A DNA stretch of 64,000 bases, from assembly GCF_009724245.1 (NCBI RefSeq), contig NZ_WNNK01000028.1:1-64000 (forward strand). Direction: 5' to 3'. Under the pieces are notes generated by a model that did not search any database, had not been told where the DNA came from, and saw only the letters and a program-made list of their open reading frames with translations. Below, piece by piece: positions 26,564-33,934 of this stretch; positions within the stretch are counted from its first letter, which is position 1, and each line of letters starts with the position of its first letter. The stretch comes from Pseudomonas spelaei (GTDB lineage Bacteria; Pseudomonadota; Gammaproteobacteria; Pseudomonadales; Pseudomonadaceae). A program made the translations under genes and the position numbers.

Positions 26564-27475
26564 TCAAGTCCAGTAGGTGGAGAACATACCCAGGCGCTGC
26601 TTGAGCGATTTGGGCAGGTAGCGTTCAAGGTGGCCGAGGCGATAGCCCAGCAATTTAAAGGCACTGCGCACCATGACTTCGGGTGTGCGATGCAAGGCAC
26701 CGGCTTCGCGCAGCGCCTGAAGTTCGGCCAGTACATAGCGCTTACCTTCACCGCCGGCATCACCAAACGCTTGGCGAATCCACGGCTCACGGCCGTAGAA
26801 CACGCCGATATCGAAGTAGCGGTGAAACTCGTCCATCAGACCGTAATCGTGGGAGTGATAAACCTCGGCGGTGGCGGCGTAGCGCACGGTGTAGCCGTCG
26901 AGCAGCATGCGCGCGGCAACGTAGGCGTCTTCGCTGCCGATCACATCGGCCGGAAAACCACCCACCGCCTCCAGGGCGCTGCGCCGGTACACCGAAAAGG
27001 AGTCGGAGCTGAAACAGGTCTTGATCCCAAGCTCGGGGGCATCGGCCAGGCTTTTGCTGCGACTCTGTGCGGGGTAGTTGAAGTGTCGCGACTGCGCGCC
27101 CAATACGCCGGCGCCGGGGTGGGGCAGTTGGCGTCCGTAGGCGACGCCGTTGAGCGGGTCGAGCTGCAATTCAGTGATCAGGTTGGCGAAGGTTTGCGCA
27201 TTGGCGGGAATCGCGTCCTGGGTCATGACGATCAACGCTTCGCCGCCGACCTGTTCGCTGGCCCAACGACGTGTACCGCCGTGATTGAAGTCCTTGGCGT
27301 CGATCACCTCGACCCGGGCGCCAAACTCGCGAAAGCGCGCCACGGTGTCATCACTTGAGGCGCTGTCGACCACCAGCATCTCGTCCGGCTGCAAGGTTTG
27401 CATCCGGAGTGCGGGCAACAGTCGATCCAGATGGCTGGACGCGTTGCGGGTGGGGATGATCAACGAGGTGCGCAT
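26564..27475 (-). CDS. pslC: PslC, GT2-family glycosyltransferase
   Basis: A 303-residue GT-A glycosyltransferase of family 2. The start IIPTRNASSHLDRLLPAL, the nucleotide-binding VVDSASSDDT and the later ISEDAYVAARMLLDG-like acidic segment (VIGSEDAYVAARML) are family hallmarks. The C-terminal third resembles rhamnosyltransferase-like GT2 proteins. It is expected to add a sugar to the lipid-linked Psl intermediate. ATG at 27475 overlaps the pslB stop (TGATG). Confidence 0.87.
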   Translation of the reverse strand: MRTSLIIPTRNASSHLDRLLPALRMQTLQPDEMLVVDSASSDDTVARFREFGARVEVIDAKDFNHGGTRRWASEQVGGEALIVMTQDAIPANAQTFANLITELQLDPLNGVAYGRQLPHPGAGVLGAQSRHFNYPAQSRSKSLADAPELGIKTCFSSDSFSVYRRSALEAVGGFPADVIGSEDAYVAARMLLDGYTVRYAATAEVYHSHDYGLMDEFHRYFDIGVFYGREPWIRQAFGDAGGEGKRYVLAELQALREAGALHRTPEVMVRSAFKLLGYRLGHLERYLPKSLKQRLGMFSTYWT

Positions 27476-28935
27476 CAGGGTTTTACGTCCTGAGGCGCCC
27501 GACCGTAGATATCGTCGAACCGCACAATGTCGTCTTCTCCCAGGTACTCGCCGCTCTGCACCTCGATCATCACCAGGTCGATGATGCCGGGGTTGGTCAG
27601 GCGATGTTTATGCCCGGCAGGAATATAAGTGGACTCGTTCATGTTGAGTAGGATTTCACGGTCGCCATTGGTGATCATGGCCGCGCCGCTGACCACCACC
27701 CAGTGCTCGCTGCGGTGGTGATGCATTTGCAGGGACAATGAACCCTTGGGCTTGACCACGATGCGCTTGATCTTGAACCGCGTGCTCTCTTCCAGCACGG
27801 TGTAGGTGCCCCACGGCCGGGTGACGGTACGGTGCAGGCTGAACGCCGGATGGTTCTGGCGCTTGAGTTCGGCCACGATGTAGCGCACATCCTGGCTGCG
27901 ATTGGCATCGGCAATCAGGATCGCGTCCGGGGTGTCGACGATGATCAGGTCGCGCACGCCCACCGCACCGAGGACGCGCTTGGGCGAGTCGATGTAGCAG
28001 TTGTGTACGTCATGCAGGATGGCTTCGCCATTGACCTGATTGCCGTGTTCGTCGCTGGGGGTGAGTTGGCGCAGGGCTTCCCAGGAACCAATGTCACTCC
28101 AGCCGATGTCGCAGGGCACCACGGCAACCTGGGCGGACTTTTCCATCAGCGCCACGTCGATGGAAATATCCGGCGCGGTGCCGAAGCCTTCGGCGTTCAG
28201 TTCGCGCTGGCGGGAGTGGTTGTTGGTCAGGGTCTGGCTGTGGTCAAGGGCCGCTTTGGCTGCCTCCAGTACGGCGGGAGCATGGGTGGCCAGTTCTTCC
28301 AGCACCGTGGCGGCCTTGAAACAAAACATCCCGGCGTTCCACAGGTGCTTGCCGCCATCCAGGTACGTCTGGGCGGTGGCCAGGTCCGGTTTTTCGACGA
28401 AGCGCTTGACCCGGAACCCCTGGCTCAGGGCATCACCTTGTTCGATGTAGCCAAAGCCGGTTTCCGGGCGGTCCGGCTGGATGCCGAAGGTCACCAGGTA
28501 GCCGGCCTCGGCCAAGTCGCGAGCCTGGGCCACGGCTTCGGCGAACGCGCTTTCATCAAGGATCAGATGGTCGGCGGGCATCACCAGCAATTGAGCGTCG
28601 GCGCCGAAATGCTCTTGCACATGCAACGCGGCCACGGCAATGGCGGCGGCGGTGTTGCGGCCGAAGGGTTCCAGTAGCAGGTCCAGACCCAGTTGCGCCT
28701 TGTTGACCCCGCGATAGTCGTCCAGGGTGCGAAACAGCAGGTCACGGTTGGTCACCGTCAACACGCTTTCCACGCCAGGCAAATGGCTGGCCCGCAGGAA
28801 GGTCTTCTGCAACAGGCTCTGGTCATCGCGCATGCGCATGAACGGCTTGGGCATGTTCTGCCGGGACACTGGCCACAAACGAGTACCCGAACCACCGGAA
28901 ATGATGCAGGGGATTAATCCGTTGAGGGTATTCAT
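27475..28935 (-). CDS. pslB: PslB, bifunctional mannose-6-phosphate isomerase/GDP-mannose pyrophosphorylase
   Basis: A 486-residue type II PMI/GMP that supplies GDP-mannose for Psl. The pyrophosphorylase signature GGSGTRLWPVSRQNMPKPF is near the N-terminus. The C-terminal cupin with the isomerase metal site reads LQMHHHRSEHWVVVSG. The ATG at 28935 shares one base with the pslA stop (TGATG), which supports translational coupling; a TTG one codon upstream is in frame but unnecessary. Confidence 0.94.
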   Translation of the reverse strand: MNTLNGLIPCIISGGSGTRLWPVSRQNMPKPFMRMRDDQSLLQKTFLRASHLPGVESVLTVTNRDLLFRTLDDYRGVNKAQLGLDLLLEPFGRNTAAAIAVAALHVQEHFGADAQLLVMPADHLILDESAFAEAVAQARDLAEAGYLVTFGIQPDRPETGFGYIEQGDALSQGFRVKRFVEKPDLATAQTYLDGGKHLWNAGMFCFKAATVLEELATHAPAVLEAAKAALDHSQTLTNNHSRQRELNAEGFGTAPDISIDVALMEKSAQVAVVPCDIGWSDIGSWEALRQLTPSDEHGNQVNGEAILHDVHNCYIDSPKRVLGAVGVRDLIIVDTPDAILIADANRSQDVRYIVAELKRQNHPAFSLHRTVTRPWGTYTVLEESTRFKIKRIVVKPKGSLSLQMHHHRSEHWVVVSGAAMITNGDREILLNMNESTYIPAGHKHRLTNPGIIDLVMIEVQSGEYLGEDDIVRFDDIYGRAPQDVKP

Positions 28936-30374
28936 CAATAGACTTCCTTAGTGGAAAGAACGGCCGGGACCGTCATGAACACGATGTACAGGTCGAGCCA
29001 CACTGACCATTTGGAGATGTACTCCAGGTCGTACTCGACGCGTTTTTGAATCTTGAACAGGGTGTCGGTCTCACCACGATAGCCGTTGATCTGCGCCCAG
29101 CCAGTGATGCCTGGCTTGACCCGATGCCGCGAGCTGTATTCGCTGACGGCTTCCTCAAACGGAATGCCGGCGGCCTTGGTAGCCGTGGCATGGGGCCGAG
29201 GGCCGACCATCGACATGTTGCCCAGCAGCACGTTGAACAGTTGTGGCAGCTCATCGATGCTGGTCTTGCGAATGATCCGGCCCACGCGGGTGATACGCGG
29301 GTCTTCGCGGGTGGTCTGGCGGTCGGCGTTATGGTCGGTCTGGTCGGTGTACATCGAGCGGAACTTGAACACCCGGATCACATTGTCGTTGTAGCCAAAG
29401 CGGTTCTGGCGAAACAGCACCGGGCCCCTGGAGTCGAGTTTGATGGCGATGGCTGTCACCAGCATCAGGGGCGACAACAGCACCAAGCCGATGCTGGCCA
29501 GCAGCAGGTCTTCACAGCGCTTGATAAACGGCGACCAGCCGCGCAGGGGCAACTGCGAGGTATTGAACATCAGGATGCCGCCGACATCAGTGATGCGGTT
29601 GTGGCCATAGCGCAGGGCGGCCATGTCCGGTACCAGCATGACGTTGACGGACATCTGCCGCAGGCGCTTGACCAGCCCATTGATACGCTGCTCGGCGGCC
29701 CAGGGCAGGGTGATCATCACCTGGTTGACCTGCTCGGAACGGATCAGTTTTTCCAGGTCGCGGGTATTGCCCAGCAGGGGCAGGTTACTCAGTTCCTTGG
29801 GGATCCGCTCGGTACGGTCGTCGATAAAGCCAATCAGGCCGGAGCGGATATCACTGTTACGCGAAAGGTGGTCGGCAACGTGCACGGCGGTGTCGGTGAA
29901 GCCGAGAATCACCGTGCGTTGCAGGTATTTGCCGTTCTTCATCAGATTGCGATACAGGCGCAGCATCAGGATGCGTTCAACGCCAAACAATCCCAGGCTG
30001 GTAGTGAACCAGAACACCAGGTTGCGCGGGCTCAACTGCGGGAACAGCAGCAAGATCTGATACATGAACAGCAGGATGCAGAACGCCGACGTCCAGGCCA
30101 CTAACATGACCCGAAAGCGCAGGCGATTGCTGAACAGTTCCTCGGAATACACCCCCAGGGCCTGGAACAGAATAATGGTCAGGATCGCGAAAAACAGCAG
30201 CAGGCCGAGGAAGTGGTTACGCAGGTCTGCTTCCATGGGCTGTGGATAGAACAACAAGACCACCGCAGGCAACACTGCTGTTGCACCGTGGAGCAATTTG
30301 ACGAACACCACAAAAAACTCAATAAAGCCGGTCCGAGTTAGAAACAGGCTATCGACCGACGACTTCTCACTCAT
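28935..30374 (-). CDS. pslA: PslA, undecaprenyl-phosphate sugar phosphotransferase (initiating enzyme)
   Basis: A 479-residue polyisoprenyl-phosphate hexose-1-phosphate transferase that starts Psl synthesis by loading the first sugar phosphate on undecaprenyl phosphate. Four N-terminal membrane helices, a soluble Rossmann-like middle and a further helix lead to the catalytic domain. That domain has VFKFRSMYTDQ, ITRVGRIIRKTSIDELPQL, LLGNMSMVGPRPH and VKPGITGWAQINGYRG, all hallmarks. ATG at 30374 has a GAGGGATG Shine-Dalgarno which is also a good RsmA/CsrA site. It is the first gene of the minus-strand operon. Confidence 0.93.
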   Translation of the reverse strand: MSEKSSVDSLFLTRTGFIEFFVVFVKLLHGATAVLPAVVLLFYPQPMEADLRNHFLGLLLFFAILTIILFQALGVYSEELFSNRLRFRVMLVAWTSAFCILLFMYQILLLFPQLSPRNLVFWFTTSLGLFGVERILMLRLYRNLMKNGKYLQRTVILGFTDTAVHVADHLSRNSDIRSGLIGFIDDRTERIPKELSNLPLLGNTRDLEKLIRSEQVNQVMITLPWAAEQRINGLVKRLRQMSVNVMLVPDMAALRYGHNRITDVGGILMFNTSQLPLRGWSPFIKRCEDLLLASIGLVLLSPLMLVTAIAIKLDSRGPVLFRQNRFGYNDNVIRVFKFRSMYTDQTDHNADRQTTREDPRITRVGRIIRKTSIDELPQLFNVLLGNMSMVGPRPHATATKAAGIPFEEAVSEYSSRHRVKPGITGWAQINGYRGETDTLFKIQKRVEYDLEYISKWSVWLDLYIVFMTVPAVLSTKEVY

Positions 30375-30378
30375 GAAT

Positions 30379-30409
30379 CATCCCTCGTTGCACCACCAGG
30401 ATGTCCCTA
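30379..30409 (-). promoter_or_regulatory. Two RsmA/CsrA-type AGGGA sites in the pslA leader
   Basis: On the transcript strand, GAGGGATG (30386 to 30379) matches the CANGGAYG consensus at 7 of 8 positions and is itself the pslA Shine-Dalgarno. TAGGGACA (30409 to 30402) matches at 6 of 8 and lies about 23 nt upstream, a spacing that suits one RsmA dimer. RsmA represses psl translation in P. aeruginosa; conservation here is inferred from these motifs. Confidence 0.55.
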
Positions 30410-30533
30410 TTCGGCTGCTCATCTATATAAAGCAGGGATCACTTTATAAGGGGAGCAGGTCGAACAGCAGCTTCGCTGGGTAAACGCAATTGCCTGTCTA
30501 AGGACTGCAGGGAATTTGCGGAGTAATGGCCAA

Positions 30534-30562
30534 ATAGTGGCATTTTCCGATTGATCTGTCAA
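30534..30562 (-). promoter_or_regulatory. Possible promoter for the psl operon
   Basis: On the minus strand a perfect TTGACA (30562-30557) is followed after exactly 17 bases by CACTAT (30539-30534), a poor -10 hexamer with 3 of 6 matches. It would give a leader of about 150 nt that includes both AGGGA sites. The weak -10 could mean dependence on an activator or another sigma factor. Low certainty. Confidence 0.3.
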
Positions 30563-30964
30563 GTAATTGACTGAATTTGCGGTATTTGCCTCCTCTAATC
30601 ATAGGTTACTCTCGAGGCGACAGTTTGTTGACTTATTTGGGGCTGTGCTCAGATTTATCGAGAATAAGTGATGGCTTTTTGGAGTGTAGGAACAAATGTG
30701 GGAAGTTTCTTGCTTGCCAGGAAATCCTTTTTTTGACGTGTGTAGGAAGATGAGTGCATCGCCATGCGACATGGCCTTTGTCATCCGCCATGGCGTGACC
30801 TGTGGCTGGCGTGGCGGGTGGTCTAAGGGTTGGGGATCAGCGTAGCGGATGTGCTGCTGACCGCGCTGACGGCCATGGTGCTGAGGGTACTGGCTTTGTG
30901 TTTGGCGCTGATGTCACGGCCGACATGGGGGGATCGTTCCCTGACGGGAGCGATCCCGGCAGCC
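30563..30964. other. AT-richer intergenic stretch without a recognisable gene
   Basis: Between the likely psl promoter and the 3' end of the isonitrile hydratase gene I see no gene. The few short frames lack ribosome-binding sites or are antisense overlaps. Lower GC than the flanking genes suggests regulatory DNA for psl. Confidence 0.45.
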
Positions 30965-31645
30965 TCAACCCAACCGCGCTGCCGCCCGCGCTACGATCGC
31001 CCCGCGTGTCTTGCGCGACTCAACCGTTCGTTTGTTGGCTTCTTCCAGTACATAGGTCGGTGCGGTGTCTGGCCGGCCGGCGTTGAACGGCGGTGCTGGG
31101 GCATATTCCAGCTGCAGTTGCACCAGTTGCGCCGCCGCCTCGCTGTACAGCTCTGCCGCCAGGGTCAGGGCAAAATCAATCCCGGCTGTGATTCCGCCAC
31201 CGGTAAACAGATTGCCATCACGGACCACGCGCTCCTGCACCGGGATCGCACCCAAGGTGGCCAGCATGTCGTGGTAGGCCCAATGGGTCGTCGCTCGACG
31301 TCCCCTCAGCAGGCCCGCCGCGCCGAGTACCAGCGAGCCGGTGCACACCGAGGTCACGTAGCGCGCGGTATGGGACTGCATGATGAGGAAGTCCAAGGTC
31401 TGCGGATCTTCCATCAAGTCCCCGACACCCGAGCCACCGGGTACGCAAATCACGTCCAGCAGCGGGCATTCATCAAAGGTCATGGTCGGGGTGAATACCA
31501 GTCCGGTGCTGGAGGTGAGCGCCAGCAGGTCTTTCCAGATCAGATGGACCTTCACGTCCGGCAAGGACGCCAGCACATCATAGGGCCCGGTCAGGTCCAG
31601 TTGCTGGATGCCGGGGAACAACAGAAAGCCGATCTGTAAGGTCAT
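30965..31645 (-). CDS. inhA: DJ-1/PfpI family protein, isonitrile hydratase-like
   Basis: A 226-residue DJ-1/PfpI-fold protein. It closely follows the sequence known for Pseudomonas isonitrile hydratase, which converts isonitriles to N-substituted formamides: IGFLLFPGIQQLDLTGPYDVL, VICVPGGSGVGDLMEDPQTLDFL, then the nucleophile elbow VTSVCTGSLVLGAAGLL with the catalytic Cys, and GGGITAGIDFALTLAAEL. Start MTLQIGF at 31645; the frame extends 11 codons upstream without need. It is divergent from a GlxA-type regulator carrying the same fold, a common pairing. Substrate assignment is by similarity only. Confidence 0.83.
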   Translation of the reverse strand: MTLQIGFLLFPGIQQLDLTGPYDVLASLPDVKVHLIWKDLLALTSSTGLVFTPTMTFDECPLLDVICVPGGSGVGDLMEDPQTLDFLIMQSHTARYVTSVCTGSLVLGAAGLLRGRRATTHWAYHDMLATLGAIPVQERVVRDGNLFTGGGITAGIDFALTLAAELYSEAAAQLVQLQLEYAPAPPFNAGRPDTAPTYVLEEANKRTVESRKTRGAIVARAAARLG

Positions 31646-31733
31646 GGGAAACTCCTGGTAGGGGATGGACGACTCCACTTTAGTGGCCTACCTTTTGGCG
31701 TATGAGCCATTAATCCCACGAATCACGCCAATC

Positions 31734-32705
31734 ATGCCGAAAATCATCCACGTACTTGCCTTCCCCAATGTGCAGGTGCTCGACGTCACCGGGCCGCTGC
31801 AAGTGTTTGCCTCGGCCAACGACTTGGTGCGTCAGCAAGGGTTGCCAGCGCCTTATGTCATCAATGTGATCGCCGCGCAGTTGGAGCCGGTGATGACCTC
31901 CGCTGGTCTGGCGCTGGTGGCCGAACCGTTGCCTTCGGCTGATGCACCCTGTGACACCCTGGTAATAGCCGGTGGCTGGGGTGTGTACGGTGCGGCCGAC
32001 GATCCTGCACTGGTGGATTGGGTTCGGCGCAAGGCCGCGCATTCGCGACGAATGACCTCGGTCTGCACCGGCGCTTTTCTGCTGGCCGCCAGTGGTCTGT
32101 TGGACGGTTGCCGCGTGGTGACCCACTGGACTCGCTGTGAAGAGTTGGCGAGCAAATACCCGAAGCTTACGGTCGAGGCCAATCCGATCTTTATCCAGCA
32201 GGGCTCGCTCTGGACGTCGGCGGGTGTCACCGCCGGCATCGATCTGTGCCTGGCCCTGGTGGAACAGGACCTGGGCCGGGCCACGGCGCTGGAAGTGGCG
32301 CGGCACTTGGTGGTGTTTCTCAAGCGTCCCGGCGGGCAATCGCAATTCAGCGTGACACTGTCCCTGCAAAAGGGCGGCAGCCGCTTCGCTGAGTTGCACG
32401 CCTGGATTGCTGAGCATTTGAGCCTGGACCTGAACATCTCGACCCTGGCCGCGCAAGTGGGCATGAGTGAGCGCAGTTTTGTGCGCCACTACCGCGCTGA
32501 AACCGGCCAGACTCCGGCGCGGGCAGTGGAGTTGCTACGGGTGGAAACGGCGCGCCGGCAACTGGCCGACAGCGCGGCCTCGATCAAAAGGGTCGCCGTG
32601 CACTGTGGTTTTGGCTGCGAAGAAACCATGCGTCGTAGTTTTCTAAGGGCGTTATCGGTGACGCCCCAGACCTATCGCGAGCGGTTTTCAGCGTCTGTCG
32701 AGTAG
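31734..32705 (+). CDS. GlxA-family transcriptional regulator (DJ-1 domain plus AraC HTH)
   Basis: A 323-residue regulator. Residues about 1-190 form a DJ-1/PfpI-like sensor domain (VLAFPNVQVLDVTGPLQVFASAND; MTSVCTGAFLLAASGLLDG; SAGVTAGIDLCLALVEQD). The last ~100 form an AraC-type double helix-turn-helix (LSLDLNISTLAAQVGMSERSF; IKRVAVHCGFGCEETMRRSF). ATG at 31734 begins the conserved PKIIHVLAF. Divergent placement suggests that it controls the isonitrile hydratase gene. Its 3' end overlaps the convergent hydrolase gene by 18 bases. Confidence 0.88.
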   Translation: MPKIIHVLAFPNVQVLDVTGPLQVFASANDLVRQQGLPAPYVINVIAAQLEPVMTSAGLALVAEPLPSADAPCDTLVIAGGWGVYGAADDPALVDWVRRKAAHSRRMTSVCTGAFLLAASGLLDGCRVVTHWTRCEELASKYPKLTVEANPIFIQQGSLWTSAGVTAGIDLCLALVEQDLGRATALEVARHLVVFLKRPGGQSQFSVTLSLQKGGSRFAELHAWIAEHLSLDLNISTLAAQVGMSERSFVRHYRAETGQTPARAVELLRVETARRQLADSAASIKRVAVHCGFGCEETMRRSFLRALSVTPQTYRERFSASVE

Positions 32706-33593
32706 CTCGAATATTGCCTCAAGCGTTGCCTGCGGCGCTTCCTGGGGAATGTTGTGGCCAACACCTGCCAGGACCTGCCGCCGATAAAACCCGGTGAAAC
32801 ATCCCAGGTCTTCATCCTCCTCCGATGCGGGTCCCACCCCATCGTCAGCACCGCACAACGAAATGCTCGGCACCGAAATCGGCGGCGGCTGCACCAGTGC
32901 CTGCTCAATCGCCTCCAGCGCCGGATCGCCAAGGGCGTACATGAAACGATGGCGATAAGAGTGGATCACCACGTCGACAAAATCCGGATTATCAAACGAA
33001 GGCGCCGTCTTGCCGTACAGGTTCGGTCCTTCGGTCCAGGACGGCGACCACAGTGTCCACAACAGTTCACATAGCTCGCGACGGTTGGCAGTCAAACCGT
33101 CCACACCTCGTTGGGTGTGAAAGTAGTACTGGTACCACAACCGATGCTCAGTGATGGGCGCTCGTGGCTGGATCGACTTGGCAATGTCCTGGATGTTGTA
33201 GCCGTCGCCCGTTACCAGGCCGCGCACCCGCTCGGGCCACAAGGCGGCGACGATACAGGCGGCGCGTCCACCCCAGTCATAACCCACCAGCGTCGCCTGC
33301 GGGATGGCCAGGGCATCCATGAAGTCCAGCAGGTCCTTGGCCAGTGCGGCCTGTTGGCCGGAGCGCATCACCTCGGCGTTGATAAACCGTGTCGGGCCGT
33401 AGCCGCGCAGGTAAGGCACCAGCACCCGACAACCGCGGGCGGCCAACACGGGTGCAATCTCGTCATAGCCGCGGGGGTCGTAGGGAAAGCCGTGCAGCAG
33501 AATCACCACGTTACCCTCGATCGGGCCGCGGGCCTCATAGGCAATGTCAAGCATCGTGGTGCGTACGTAGTGTAGTGAGGCGATTGTGGTCAT
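32688..33593 (-). CDS. Alpha/beta hydrolase, epoxide hydrolase/haloalkane dehalogenase-like
   Basis: A 301-residue alpha/beta-hydrolase. The oxyanion-hole motif is LLHGFPYDPRGYDEI. The nucleophile elbow VGYDWGGRA puts Asp at the catalytic position, as in epoxide hydrolases and dehalogenases rather than esterases. The histidine is in AGVGHNIPQEAP near the C-terminus. The substrate is unknown. Start MTTIASLHY at 33593 is used; MLDIAYEA further in is an alternative, since the alpha/beta core begins there. Confidence 0.82.
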   Translation of the reverse strand: MTTIASLHYVRTTMLDIAYEARGPIEGNVVILLHGFPYDPRGYDEIAPVLAARGCRVLVPYLRGYGPTRFINAEVMRSGQQAALAKDLLDFMDALAIPQATLVGYDWGGRAACIVAALWPERVRGLVTGDGYNIQDIAKSIQPRAPITEHRLWYQYYFHTQRGVDGLTANRRELCELLWTLWSPSWTEGPNLYGKTAPSFDNPDFVDVVIHSYRHRFMYALGDPALEAIEQALVQPPPISVPSISLCGADDGVGPASEEDEDLGCFTGFYRRQVLAGVGHNIPQEAPQATLEAIFELLDRR

Positions 33594-33752
33594 GTGTGCT
33601 CCGATCAAGGGCAAGAGGCGCGGTGAAACTGTAGCGCCAAACCGGTTTCAGGATGCTTTCCAAATGAGGGTAATTGCGTGATGTGTCTAGCCTGGCTGGC
33701 GTCAGCCGATCAGTTAAGCGAACACTGGGCCTCAAGACCGAGAAAATCAAAG

Positions 33753-33839
33753 GTGGGAGCTGGCTTGCCTGCGATGGCGGTGTATCAGCTTGCATCACTG
33801 ATGCTGACCCACCGCCATCGCAGGCAAGCCAGCTCCCAC
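33753..33839. repeat. REP-type inverted repeat doublet
   Basis: A 28-base arm at 33753-33780, beginning GTGGGAGCTGGCTTGCCTGC, and its exact reverse complement at 33812-33839 enclose a 31-base spacer that can itself form a small TCAGC/GCTGA stem. This sequence type is abundant between genes in the P. fluorescens group. It lies between two genes, not inside one, and could form a long cruciform or transcript hairpin. Confidence 0.9.
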
Positions 33840-33893
33840 ATTGGGATTGCCTTCGTTTGCCTGACCTTCATTCCTTAACAGGCAGGCATTATG

Positions 33894-33929
33894 GCAAGCC
33901 CCCTCGCCACATGTTCTATGTGGGGCGAA
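33894..33929 (-). terminator. Hairpin just behind the GH15 gene
   Basis: On the minus strand, CGCCCCACAT and ATGTGGCG surround the loop AGAAC a few bases after the GH15 stop. The flank resembles a decayed fragment of another Pseudomonas intergenic repeat (GGCAAGCCCCCTCGCCACA on the plus strand). There is no T-tract, so this may be only a repeat remnant. Confidence 0.4.
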
Positions 33930-33934
33930 GCCCT

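Noticed and set aside
30802..31639. Plus-strand frames opposite the isonitrile hydratase gene
   Set aside because: They are antisense to a clearly recognised gene, low-complexity and without ribosome-binding sites.
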